The notes under the pieces are model-generated. The model saw nothing but the letters and a program-made list of their open reading frames with translations, did no database searches and had not been told where the DNA came from. From Stictocephala bisonia (Eukaryota; Arthropoda; Insecta; Hemiptera; Membracidae), in contig JAQJVL010000057.1 in NCBI GenBank assembly GCA_035578905.1, forward strand, positions 248,001 through 312,000: a DNA stretch of 64,000 nucleotides, given 5' to 3'. The position numbers and the translations under genes were made by a program. Position 1 is the first letter of the stretch. Every line of letters begins with the position of its first letter. Shown one piece after another: positions 1-10,799 of this stretch.

Positions 1-1119
1 ATTATCTATAAATAAATGTGTCAAAGAAGTAATTTATTTAATTTAATTTTTAAATTCTCAGTAAACAACGCATACTGTATTTCTAACGCCGTAAGTAACT
101 ATTATACAGTAATCTGTTAGGCAACAGCTGTATAAAATATTTAACAAATGATCAGCTGATTTATATGTAGCGCACTAAAAGGTACTAGCGGCCCGCAGCA
201 GTAGTACTTGCAGCGACACGAAAGAACATAACCTATAAACGAATACGGGCGTTGTATTCTTGATTGATGATTGTATAGTGAATTGTAGTGCATTAAGTGT
301 GCCGGCTTTCATACATTTAAAAGTTTAATTTGTGTTTTATGTAAGTTCATATCTTTACTATATTGTATTTTTACAAATATTAATACATTATTCATGTCTT
401 TCCCGATTACTGTGTGCTTTAAAACGATTGATCGTTTCGAGAACATTGGACATTCATGAGAAATCTGCCAGTTTTAAGGTACGATATTACAAATAATCTA
501 ATGATAAAGTATTAATTCATAAGTAATTTTAGTTGGTTAAATAATTTGTCAAACATTTATTATAGGTATTTAAACTTATGGAAATTTGATTTATTAAGGA
601 AACTGCATCGGAGAGCTAAGTTAGTTGAATATATTACTACCTCGTCGAACGAATAAAACTGATAATGTAAATCAGGGTTAGAGTGTTATATAAATTGTCC
701 ACATTTACTTACTTGAGTACCAAATGTCTTTAGTTGCGTAAAATATAGTTTATTGTTAAACCTTAAATATACCTAGCCTTCTAAAACTAACTCTACACAT
801 TAAACAAATCTGTAATTTAAGGCTAGTAAACAACACTACGATATTTTTGTAAAATTATGAATTTCGTCATGTTTATAAATTAGTATACAAAAAGATTTTA
901 CAAATTTAATTTTAAAGATTGACTACACATGTTTAATTTTGTTTAAAATACAACAATTTGTATTAATGCATATTAATCGTTTTTATAAAAGTTATTTAAA
1001 AAGTAAATCTATTTATTAAAAATCTGTTGTTTACTAAGAAACGTAATACGAAGCAAAAGGTGCTTTTATATATTTAAAATTTATGATAAAATGACATAAT
1101 TGACCGTCATTCTTTATAA
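1..1119. other. AT-rich DNA, no gene recognised
   Basis: Frames are short and stop-rich on both strands. A somewhat GC-richer patch lies around 180-320, but it has no open frame, RNA fold or repeat copy elsewhere in the window that I can see. Confidence 0.6.
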
Positions 1120-1310
1120 ATGAACGCAGGTAGTTAAATATTAGCGTGGCTGTTTCCGTAAAATAACGTAAATTACCCCCTTATCTGTTCAACACGTCCA
1201 TAAAACATGAGGGAAGACGGCAAGGTGATTAGATGTAATATTAGGTTTAAGTTACCCCTTTCACAAATTGTTCTTTATCGCAACCAATTAATCACACGAC
1301 TTCACGTAAA
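1120..1310 (+). repeat. R1 dispersed repeat, diverged copy
   Basis: This stretch matches two better-preserved copies near 9.34 kb and 33.52 kb. The shared core runs from aattaccccttatctgttc through a gagggaagacggcaaggtg motif to a ccctttcac stretch and a short region reading atcg. This copy has lost the middle part (tattgctagaccttgcgcc) that the other two keep. The family is unrecognised. A 90-residue frame at 1207-1479 overlaps it and is probably chance. All three copies lie in the same orientation. Confidence 0.7.
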
Positions 1311-1524
1311 AAAAGTACAACGTGCTCCATTTAAGTTAATGACAACGAGTGTGAATGTACAATTGTTTGTAGATTTATTTATAATTTACATTTTGGAACA
1401 TATTACGAATGTCAGAACAATGTTCCCCGATGTCCAAATTCTATTCTATTTACAATATTATAGATTTCATTACATATAAAATAAATAACCCATCTCTATA
1501 ACAAATTGGACATTTAAAAACCAA

Positions 1525-1600
1525 ACATGACTTCCCCTAACTAACATAACCTAATCTAATCCAACCTAACCTAACATAACTTAACCCAAACCAAGTAGTG
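1525..1600 (+). repeat. CCTAA-rich, telomere-like patch
   Basis: Repeated cctaa/cataac words run through this patch, with another short patch at 1768-1785 and a third at 62020-62036. They resemble the insect telomere repeat (TTAGG)n read on the other strand, but are too short and irregular to be a telomere. Interstitial or chance enrichment is likely. Confidence 0.5.
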
Positions 1601-1772
1601 GCCATTGCCAAGCATTAGCTTTACAACCAGTCTTCTCAGGTTTGATTCCTGATGATTTTCCCAATGCCTCAAGTCACGTTGCCGTTTGTCCTAGCTTAAG
1701 TGTAAGAGAGGTGTTTTCAGTCCTAACAAAGTTTGTGTCAGGCATCCTTAATTTTACTTTACTTTTAACTTA
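1590..1772 (+). mobile_element. Diverged SINE-T family copy (shared tail)
   Basis: The pieces caagtcacgttgccgtttg, cttaagtgtaagagagg and the terminal ttactttacttttaactt align in order with the tails at 29.94-30.05 kb and 53.41-53.51 kb. A tRNA-like B-box word (ggtttgattcctg, about 1639-1651) precedes the tail. It is more decayed than the other two copies. A very short minus-strand piece of the same tail (gtcctctcttacacttaacc) sits at about 2403-2422. Confidence 0.6.
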
Positions 1773-1799
1773 ACCTAACCTCACCTTCCCTAGTGTGAT

Positions 1800-2698
1800 T
1801 TTTGTATAATTTTTACTAAAGTAAATGTCTACCGACTTTGTATTTTGTGTGATTAAATAAAGTGGTGGAGATTAGTATAGCATAAATTTAAATTGGGCTA
1901 AAAGAGTGTAAAAACTTAACCATAATTTGGAAGTCATGATGTTATGACTTTGAGGAAATTGCCAATTTTATTAGAGATTTTTAAGTTTACTTTTTACCAT
2001 ATTCAGTTTTATGAAACCCTTTAAAAATATAATGTTTAAAAACTATAGTGTCCTTGTAAATAATTAGAATAAGGCATTAATTTATTTTCGAAACTACCAA
2101 TCCACGTTGAGTATGTTTATGTATAGGTTGGGTGAACGTTTGTCTCTAACAGTAATTTTTATTTGGCGGGAGTTACGTTCAAGAGTCGTCTGCAGGGTGG
2201 CTATCCTAATTGTCTACATCGGTTGTATTTTATAACAATCAAAGTAACGTTTAAGAGTGTAGACTAATGTATGTATGCTTTGAAATAATAATAATAATAA
2301 TTTTAGGATGCAATCAAGTATGATAGTGTATATATAATACTTTTCACGCCACTATTAATGAAATAAAAAATGTATTTAATGAGACAAAGTTAGAAACATT
2401 AGGTCCTCTCTTACACTTAACCTCATAAGGGCCCTAATATAACTGACTATAAGGGTACAAATGAATGTTGGTGAAATCAACTGATTGTCATGCATCACCC
2501 CATTTATCGACAATAAATTAGCTGTGTATATTAATAATTACAATGAGTATTTATCTAGGATAGTATGTTTTAATCTTAAAAATGTATCATGTTTCTGATA
2601 AATAACTAGTTTCCAAATTCTTTGAATATTTTCATTTCAAATTGAAGTGTTTTTGATACATCGGTGACGATGCAAACGTTGTTTGATGAATTTATGTG
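1800..2698. other. AT-rich DNA, no gene recognised
   Basis: There is a short (ATA)n run near 2287-2303 and the small SINE-T tail fragment on the minus strand at about 2399-2425. Nothing else could be assigned. Confidence 0.6.
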
Positions 2699-2905
2699 GG
2701 CGAGCCGGTGGCCGAGCGGTCTAAGGCGTCACGACTTTGAACCTCAGTTAGAGATAGTGTAGGTTCGATTCCGGCCTGAACTGGAAGTATTGATCAGTAA
2801 TGTTTACATTGTATTGTACTAGTTCGACCGCGTACTGTATTTGAATAAATTCACTGCATAGATAAATAATATTCTATGGTGAATGGGTAGAATGAGGCTA
2901 AGAGG
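2699..2905 (+). mobile_element. SINE-A, tRNA-derived
   Basis: The head has good RNA polymerase III internal promoters: an A box (tggccgagcggtctaagg, 2709-2726) and a B box (ggttcgattcc, 2762-2772), with the type II variable region expected of a tRNA-Ser or tRNA-Leu ancestor. After the head comes a body reading tatcagtaatgtttac-like and ttgaataaattcactgca-like words. These align in order with the second copy at 45.57 kb. It does not encode protein and would depend on a LINE for movement. The body ends near 2905 without a clear poly-A tail. It is not a functional tRNA because the acceptor stem and CCA-side pairing are not maintained. Confidence 0.85.
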
Positions 2906-3267
2906 GAAATCGGCCTCTTTTTGAAAAAAAGATACAAATATATTACAGATAAGTTATACAGAATAATGTGTAAGATGTATGAAGGGGCTCTGTGAAATAT
3001 TGTAGATTTATTTCTTGGTAAAAAAATATCATGGACTGTCAAAAAATAAAAGACTGACAGCATAATTCCGGGTTGTAATGCTTGAAAAAAAGAAGAAAAA
3101 CTATATTCGAATGTTGCACCAATATATATCCACTTAAGGTGATTAAAACTTCGAAGTATATTTTTTGGGTTATTTTTGAAATATCAATGTCAAATAAGAA
3201 ATCCTTTTTTTTCAAAAATCACATATATTTTACTGTAAATTTAGAAATTTGTTATTGATCACAATTT
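2906..3267. other. AT-rich DNA, nothing assigned
   Basis: Short homopolymer A runs only; no coding or RNA feature is visible. Confidence 0.55.
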
Positions 3268-3430
3268 GCCGGCGTGGTGGCTCAGTGGCTAAGGTTTCGA
3301 ACTGCGGAGGGCGAGGTCCAAGGTTCAAAAAGCCAACGGTCGGTACTTCACTCGTTGAATAAAGTCACGCACAGGCTTGCAAGCCCATGTGAACTGGCGA
3401 GTGAAGTTAAAAAAAAAGGAAAAAAGTGTA
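3268..3430 (+). mobile_element. SINE-B, tRNA-derived
   Basis: It begins gccggcgtggtggctcagtg, a tRNA-like A-box region. A degraded B box follows (aaggttcaaaaagcc), then a body with cacaggcttgcaagcccatg and gaactggcgagtgaa, and an A-rich tail. A minus-strand copy at 62.82-62.97 kb matches from head to tail and keeps a better B box. A 66-residue frame across it (3274-3474) is incidental. Confidence 0.85.
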
Positions 3431-4004
3431 ACGAGAGCATATTAAAGGCACATTATACTCAACCAATTCCATGAATTGAGTCACTTCATAGTGCAAACTA
3501 CTCACTTATCATAAATATCCCTCTCCTTGGTTTAGGATCCTTTATTGTGTCATTACAAAGATATACGATTTGCAACAGTATCCTGAACACAACAGAATGG
3601 TAATACAACAGATATCCACAAATAAAATAAAATATAAAAACAATGTCATTTAAAAAATAGATTATCTATAAAAAATAAGCTGATTTTACAAAATAATCAT
3701 CAAACGAACACAGATTTTATATTCGTAAACGTCGCTTGGATTCCTCAGTTCACTTGGCAATCCAAATGTAACAATAATTTGGCGTTGTTACTTTTAAAAT
3801 GTGACTTATAACACTAAATGTTTTAAACGTTATTACTGGATTAACTATTTATCTCTTAGATAAAAACAAATAAATTTGTATATACTCACATAAATTGGTG
3901 GGTGTAAGGCTATGAAAAACTTGTATTTCCTTCCACTTCTGGGAATTTGTATCACGTATTAAATGGGAAAAAGATTGTCAGATAGCTACATTTTATTCAG
4001 CACT
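3431..4004. other. AT-rich DNA, nothing assigned
   Basis: No repeat partner or coding signal was found by eye. Confidence 0.5.
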
Positions 4005-4115
4005 ATCCAAATTAGGTTTCATATTCAATGCAAACAATATTGTCAGAGGAATCCAATAAAAGAGAGCCGCTTGGTTTCTCGTCACCAATAATCACATTTC
4101 TTTCCCACGATTCAA
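4005..4115 (+). repeat. R2 dispersed repeat, copy 1
   Basis: It matches 14305-14420 through tttcatattcaatgcaaac, aatattgtcagaggaatc, aataaaagagagccgc and ggtttctcgt. The order is the same and identity is roughly 85-90% by eye. Family unknown. Confidence 0.75.
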
Positions 4116-4213
4116 CAGCTGACTATTTTTCCGTCTGGGGCGCTTAGAAATATCTGTCTAACTCACTCTGATAAAACAATGTTTATTGTAAAGAATTATT
4201 TATATATTAGGCC

Positions 4214-4690
4214 TATAATTTCAGATTTTAGCTTTTAGATCATATGACAGTGTTCATATTTATATAGTACAATTAACACTTAATAGTCAAATAAAAATAA
4301 TACAATTAAAATAACAAATCCAAGTCCACGACAGGTAACGACACCATGTGTAATGCAAATATTACTAAAAAAATAAAGAACATAATTTTTATTTGTTTTA
4401 TGTCAGTTTTTCTGGCCATTTTTCCCCCTCGAAATATAGTGAGGAGATAAGAGAGGATAACAGAAAGAGGGGAGGGGAATGGAGGATGAGAATAGGGAGA
4501 GAAAATGAGTATGATAGGCCGTGGAAGAGCGAAGAACATAGTGATATTAGTCGTGCTATAAGCTATTGGAGATATAGATAGCAAAAAATAGCGAGGAAGT
4601 GAGAGAAAGTGGGAAGGGTAGGTAGAGGATGGGGAGACGTAGAGGGGAAAGAAGTCACGGCGAGGGAGAAGAACGTATTAATAATAGTCT
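4214..4690 (+). repeat. Higher-order satellite block, leader copy 1
   Basis: A unique-looking leader (ataatttcagattttagctt onward) passes into two increasingly purine-rich segments (about 4439-4559 and 4560-4690). These are diverged versions of the 154-bp satellite unit that follows. The whole leader is repeated at 5140-5590 with few changes, so leader plus array forms a block duplicated about 926 bp apart. Short frames of 62 and 92 residues in this leader recur in the second copy only because the DNA is duplicated. Confidence 0.85.
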
Positions 4691-5139
4691 GCTATGAAAT
4701 ATCGTAGATATACACAGCAAAAGATAGTGAGAAGGTGATAGAAAGAGGAGGGAGCATGTGGGGAGGGTCAATGAAGGATGGCGAGATGTAGAGGGGAAAG
4801 GGTGAGAAGTCATGGAAGGGAGAAGAACGTATTGATGTTAGTCTGCTATGAAATATCGTAGATATACATAGCAAAAGATAGTGAGAAGGTGATAGAAAGA
4901 GGAGGGAGCATGTGGGGAGGGTCAATGAAGGATGGCGAGATGTAGAGGGGAAAGGGTGAGAAGTCATGGAAGGGAGAAGAACGTATTGATGTTAGTCTGT
5001 TATGAAATATCGCAGATATACATAGCAAAAGATAGTGAGAAGGTGATAGAAAGAGGAGGGAGCATGTGGGGAGGGTCAATGAAGGATGGCGAGATGTAGA
5101 GGGGAAAGGGTGAGAAGTCATGGAAGGGAGAAGAACGCA
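4690..5139 (+). repeat. 154-bp purine-rich satellite, first array (3 units)
   Basis: Three units begin at about 4692, 4848 and 5002 with tatgaaatatcgtagatata. The plus strand is almost all A and G over long stretches (for example gtagaggggaaagggtgaga). Units are nearly identical. Because 154 is not a multiple of three, the minus strand gives staggered repeated frames of about 91 residues, which are artefacts of the repeat. Confidence 0.9.
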
Positions 5140-5590
5140 TATAATTTCAGATTTTAGCTTTTGGATCATATGACAATGTTCAGTAAACACTTTAATAGCC
5201 AAATAAAAATAATACGATTAAAATAACAAATCCAAGTCCACGACAGGTCCACGACACCATGTTTAATGCAAATATTACTAAAAAAAATAAATAAAATAAT
5301 TTTTATTTGTTTTATGTCAGTTTTTCTGGCCATTTTTTCACCTCGAAATATAGTGAGGAGATAAGAGAGGATAACAGAAAGAGGGGAGGGGAATGGAGGA
5401 TGAGAATAGGGAGAGAAAATGAGTATGATAGGCCATGGAAGAGCGAAGAACATGGTGATATTAGTCGTGCTATAAGCTATTGGAGATATAGATAGCAAAA
5501 AATAGCGAGGCAGTGAGAGAAAGGGGTGAAGGTAAGTAGAGGATGGGGAGACGTAGAGGGGAAAGAAGTCACGGCCAGGGAGAAGAACGT
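5140..5590 (+). repeat. Higher-order satellite block, leader copy 2
   Basis: This is a second copy of the 4214-4690 leader, from ataatttcagattttagctt to the first clean satellite unit. It differs by small indels, including an extra gtccacgacag duplication near 5240. It ends in the same two diverged satellite units as copy 1. Confidence 0.85.
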
Positions 5591-6965
5591 ATTGATGTTA
5601 GTCTGCTATGAAATATCGTAGATATACATAGCAAAAGATAGTGAGAAGGTGATAGAAAGAGGAGGGAGCATGTGGGGAGGGTCAATGAAGGATGGCGAGA
5701 TGTAGAGGGGAAAGGGTGAGAAGTCATGGAAGGGAGAAGAACGTATTGATGTTAGTCTGCTATGAAATATCGTAGATATACATAGCAAAAGATAGTGAGA
5801 AGGTGATAGAAAGAGGAGGGAGCATGTGGGGAGGGTCAATGAAGGATGGCGAGATGTAGAGGGGAAAGGGTGAGAAGTCATGGAAGGGAGAAGAACGTAT
5901 TGATGTTAGTCTGCTATGAAATATCGTAGATATACATAGCAAAAGATAGTGAGAAGGTGATAGAAAGAGGAGGGAGCATGTGGGGAGGGTCAATGAAGGA
6001 TGGCGAGATGTAGAGGGGAAAGGGTGAGAAGTCATGGAAGGGAGAAGAACGCATTGATGTTAGTCTGCTATGAAATATCGTAGATATACATAGCAAAAGA
6101 TAGTGAGAATGTGATAGAAAGAGGAGGGAGCATGTGAGGAGGGTCAATGAAGGATGGCGAGATGTAGAGGGGAAAGGGTGAGAAGTCATGGAAGGGAGAA
6201 GAACGCATTGATGTTAGTCTGCTATGAAATATCGTAGATATACATAGCAAAAATAGCGAGAAGGTAAGAGAAAGAGGAAGGAGCATGTGGGGAGGGTCAA
6301 TGAAGGATGGCGAGATGTAGAGGGGAAAGGGTGAGAAGTCATGGAAGGGAGAAGAACGTATTGATGTTAGTCTGCTATGAAATATCGTAGATATACATAA
6401 CAAAAGGTAGTGAGAAGGTGATAGAAAGAGGAGGGAGCATGTGGGGAGGGTCAATGAAGGATGGCGAGATGTAGAGGGGAAAGGGTGAGAAGTCATGGAA
6501 GGGAGAAGAACGCATTGATGTTAGTCTGCTATGAAATATCGCAGATATACATAGCAAAAGATAGTGAGAAGGTGATAGAAAGAGGAGGGAGCATGTGGGG
6601 AGGGTCAATGAAGGATGGCGAGATGTAGAGGGGAAAGGGTGAGAAGTCATGGAAGGGAGAAGAACGTATTGATGTTAGTCTGCTATGAAATATCGTAGAT
6701 ATACATAACAAAAGATAGTGAGAAGGTGATAGAAAGAGGAGGGAGCATGTGGGGAGGGTCAATGAAGGATGGCGAGATGTAGAGGGGAAAGGGTGAGAAG
6801 TCATGGAAGGGAGAAGAACGTATTGATATTAGTCTGCTATGAAATATCGTAGATATAAATAGCAAAAGATAGTGAGAAGGTGATAGAAAGAGGAGGGAGC
6901 ATGTGGGGAGGGTCAATGAAGGATGGCGAGATGTAGAGGGGAAAGGGCTAGAAGTCACGGAAGAG
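5590..6965 (+). repeat. 154-bp purine-rich satellite, second array (9 units)
   Basis: Units begin near 5607, 5761, 5915, 6069, 6223, 6376, 6530, 6684 and 6838. All are spaced 154 bp except the one beginning at 6223, which is 153 bp and carries clustered differences. That one-base loss keeps the minus-strand frame open across the junction and yields a longer 142-residue repeat frame at 6068-6496, again not a gene. The last unit degrades at about 6950-6990. Confidence 0.92.
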
Positions 6966-6989
6966 AGAAAGAAATATTAAAGCTAGTGT

Positions 6990-8878
6990 ACTATAAATAA
7001 TTGGAAGGAATGAATCACACTATTTTTTTAATTAGAATCCTTGGAGTTGTCAGTCTAACAAAGAGGCCAAACTGTCAATCTAATATTTGTACTACATTAA
7101 ATGGCGGTCACTAGAAGGTACATTATATCTTCTACCCATAAAATATAAAAATACAACTTAACGGAGGTGGTTTAACTAATTCTAAATGTTCGGTGCGTAA
7201 ATCTGTAGAGCGCAAAATAATAACTGCATTTTTAACAACTAAAATTGACATAAAATAAAATATTCCTGAAGACATTATAAATACAATAAATTTTACACTA
7301 GATAACATTATTATTAGCAAAGTAACACCTGTAACTTATCATGGTTTTTATTTGTTATAGTAGGCCTATCCCTAAAACCAATTTACTCTTCTTTCCTAGA
7401 ACCTTTTTTAAGGCAGGGTTTTACTTTTACTGTGACCTTTAGTGGATTAGACGAGGAAGGTTTAGCCATTTTTATGGGACGGATCAAACTAAGGGAGGTT
7501 GACAGATTGGCTTACTCCACCAGCACTTGGCTTGGATCAATTTATCTTAAATAAAATTAACAATTAGGATGTTAATTTTTTCTAAACAAACACAGAGTTA
7601 AAAATAATTAATATAATTGTATAATTGCACCTCAATGCTCTTTTTGTAATGCTAACTTTTTATTTTTGATACCATACAATTTTATTACGATTCACCTACA
7701 ACGAATGTATGTTCGTCCATGAATTTATACAGGTTAAATTTACTTAAATGTTTCATATCTTGATGCATTTATGACACATTATGCTTGAACGCTACGTCTT
7801 ATGTCATTTATACTATACTATACTCGGAATATTCTAAGATTGGCAATATGTGACAGTATACAACGAATATACTTATTATGGAAATCTACTATACTATATT
7901 CAAAAATGAACTCCTGGTATGTTATGTTCGGACCAATAATTAATTTATGGCTTTCTACTATATTATAATCGGAAGTCGATTTGAATGGCAGTTTCGCTGT
8001 ATTGGATGTTGTGTGTCCTTTTAATCTACTCTAGTCAAAATTGCGTCTACGATATTTTTTACATTTACTCTGTCCTCCGACCAACTGGCTTAAACACTAC
8101 TGTCGGTTTCAAAATGCAATACACACGAATTTGAACCTCTGTTAAAATCCAATACTTACAAATTTCTAGAACTGATACACGGACAAAATTTTCGCTTATT
8201 TAATTTTGCGTCCTGCCATATAAATTTCAAATTTGTATTTTAGTATTAAATATTTTTTTATTGTATAGTTCGAAGAAAAAAACATTGATTTTTAGTACTT
8301 TTGAAACAAAGTTCCACTTTGACATTTTGTAAATAAAAAATTATTAAGGTTAGAACATTGAAATTTTAACAATGTTTTAAGAGTAATCTAGTTATTAATA
8401 GAATACTCAAATCCTAGAATACCCTAGATTTACATCGTGTGTACTCCCCATACACCCCACACCAATTAACTGAAGATATATCTTGTAACTGTCCCTCTAA
8501 TTCTAAACGAGGACTCGACTTCTAGCGATCATATTTTGTGTTTTAAACATTGCTTGTTCAAAATATTATACCTTAAGTACTATCATAAAGTTAAAGGCTT
8601 ATTTTTACGGTTGACTGTCTTAAATCACGTCGCCCCCTTCACCCCACCTGTAGATAGGCCTGTCGTTAATTAACTACAATTTTAGCATTCACAATTTAAT
8701 TGAATTGTTTATAATTCCAAAATACGTTCTTGAGATCTGGGCTATTAGAATAATCACTTGTTACGCATAACGAGTTCGAATTAGTATAGTAACTGAATAC
8801 GTATCGAAGAAATTTTTCAAAATAGTTTTCAGTAAAAAATTCACACACAGCAAAATGTTATAATCTAAGCAAAAAATA
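6990..8878. other. AT-rich DNA with one R3 repeat copy
   Basis: At 7440-7550 the words gggaggttgacagattggct and tactccacc match 20025-20120 (gggaagttgacacattggct, tactcgacc); I call this pair R3. The rest has short frames only and nothing assignable. Confidence 0.55.
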
Positions 8879-8962
8879 TTCAGATACTATGGTGATCGAT
8901 TTCGGTCAGCCACGCTTACTATCCTCAGACCAGAGGCATTCACAAAGGAATGAAAACGCAAC
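8879..8962 (+). mobile_element. FB2 foldback family, left-arm fragment
   Basis: The sequence tatggtgatcgatttcgg, ccacgcttac and cctcagaccagaggcattca matches the left arm and centre of the complete palindromes at 60.26 and 61.56 kb. The partner arm is missing, so it is a half element. Confidence 0.8.
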
Positions 8963-9334
8963 TCACACACTTACACGTCACGGCCGAGAAACTCAACATA
9001 AAGATTTGGTGGAAGGATGCAGCAGATCATGTCTGAAGGCAAAACACTGATGTTGAGATTAATATTTTTATAATATTAGGAACTTTAATGTATTTAATTA
9101 ATTTACTTTTAAACTCTTAGTTTGAATACATTAAGGAAATAATTATAAAAAAAACACGTAGTTCTTGAAATTATCAGTGGTTTTAAACATACTTGACACC
9201 GACGAATTTTAAATTGTATTTATGAATGAAATATTTATTTATTAAATGAACATTTAAAAAAAGTTTATGGATTACCAAACAATTATGAAGAATGTTATGC
9301 AATACCTTTTATGATTTTAACAGAGGTAGTTGAA
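8963..9334. other. AT-rich DNA, nothing assigned
   Basis: No recognisable feature. Confidence 0.5.
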
Positions 9335-9530
9335 ACCTGCGTGGTGGTTCCACCGATTACCATAAATTACCCCTTATCTGTTCAACACATCCATAAAACA
9401 CGAGGGAAGACGACAAGGTGGGAGCCGTAATATTGCTAGACCTTGCGCCATCCCTTTCACGGAGATATTTTGCTATCGGAAATAATTAATCACAAGCCAT
9501 AATAATGAAAAATAAGTGTCAGAGGTGATT
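9335..9530 (+). repeat. R1 dispersed repeat, copy 2
   Basis: It starts at gcgtggtggttccaccgatt, where a short palindrome gtggttccac is visible. It continues through ttaccccttatctgttcaac, ttgctagaccttgcgccatc and ttttgctatcggaaataat to gtcagaggtgatttag. It is close to copy 3 at 33.52 kb. No polymerase III boxes or coding frame are evident, so the class is unknown. Confidence 0.85.
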
Positions 9531-10167
9531 TAGCTAAACATTACCGTTTTAATCGGTTTATTATTTTTTAAACTTATTGTTAGTATGTTGGTAATGTTCA
9601 CTTAAGCATCGTTACCATAGGTTATACAAATATTTTAAAAACCCGAAAGATATGTTGTAGTTTTGTTGAAAATAAAATTGCTGGTTTAAATAGTATAATT
9701 CCCCAAAACAGATTTTATTTTTATTTCATTTAAAAAATACTAACACAGTAATTTATATTGCATTAGTTCATTTTATCTTATGTTAAATTGTTCCTTATTA
9801 CATAAGAAGCAGTGGCAAATTGCTGCTCACGAATATATTTTGAAAGTTGTGTAACTATGGTGTACTATCTATTACTTTTACAGCTAAAATGGTTACCAGA
9901 CTTTTAATGAAGAAACAATCGAACAGTAAAATAACACACCTACAAATATAAAGGTGTGACATATTTTAGAAATGTCTCCAGACATCACATTGTCCAAAGT
10001 GTTGTAGAGATTTAAAATTATTCTCCAAATCTTCAATTGATGAAATCGAACTCCTAACCACTATATTTAAGTGTTATACAATCACCTAAACCTTCCATGT
10101 CCATCCACGTTTATAATAAACAGCTGTATCCTAAATATATTACTAATCAATATACATAATTAACATG
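9531..10167. other. AT-rich DNA, nothing assigned
   Basis: No recognisable feature. Confidence 0.5.
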
Positions 10168-10240
10168 CCGATCTTCATGATATGAGTGAATATGAGCGGT
10201 GAATGAGTGAGATGAGTGTAAATGAAAATTAACACTCTTT
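10168..10240 (-). mobile_element. SINE-C tail fragment
   Basis: On the minus strand this reads the terminal tail words of SINE-C (tcatctcactcattcaccgc, catattcactcatatcatga, gatcgg). Only the 3' part is present. Confidence 0.6.
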
Positions 10241-10736
10241 TCCGTAGTAATAAGCATTTTTACTAAATGCTCGCTGTTACTTTTTTGTATAAAAAAAAAA
10301 TATGATGGATATATGTAAGTCTGTAGATAAATAATTACCTCTAAAAATAATGTCATTGAGTGAGCGGTCATGAGAGTAATGGCTACGTTCAAAGCATGTT
10401 CTTTATAATTAGTTACTGACGCCCTATCTAAAAATCTGATGTGATAGGTATAACATTTTCTTGAAAGGCAATTGATTGCTTAGGAGCGCCCATACACAGC
10501 GATGAATAACATCACGTCAGAATCTACAAAATTGGTGAAATAATCTTTGGTGTTGATCAGAATACAACAATAAATTTAAGAGTACTTTATGCATCAGTAT
10601 CTAGAATCGATATATGTAGACCACAATGTATCGTTATCAACAGTCTATGTGGATCCACTGAATCGATATATTAAGTTGTGTCAGTATCTCAAAGGTTAAT
10701 GTTTAGTGTAGTCTGGTGATTTTTTATGAACAAAAT

Positions 10737-10738
<2 letters not shown>
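10241..10738. other. AT-rich DNA, nothing assigned
   Basis: An A run lies at 10291-10300. No gene signal. Confidence 0.5.

Positions 10739-10797
<59 letters not shown>
10739..10797. repeat. (TA)n microsatellite
   Basis: A pure alternating TA tract of about 58 bp. It can extrude a cruciform and is likely polymorphic in length. Confidence 0.98.

Positions 10798-10799
<2 letters not shown>

Noticed and set aside
1525..1600. Telomere
   Set aside because: CCTAA words are few and irregular, with ordinary sequence on both sides.
2699..2780. Possible functional tRNA gene with good A and B boxes
   Set aside because: No acceptor-stem pairing, and a SINE body follows that matches 45.57 kb.
4692..6958. 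A series of overlapping minus-strand frames of about 91-142 residues, proline/serine/histidine-rich
   Set aside because: They repeat with the 154-bp satellite period and shift frame each unit. A purine-rich strand has few stops on its complement, so open frames are expected without coding.
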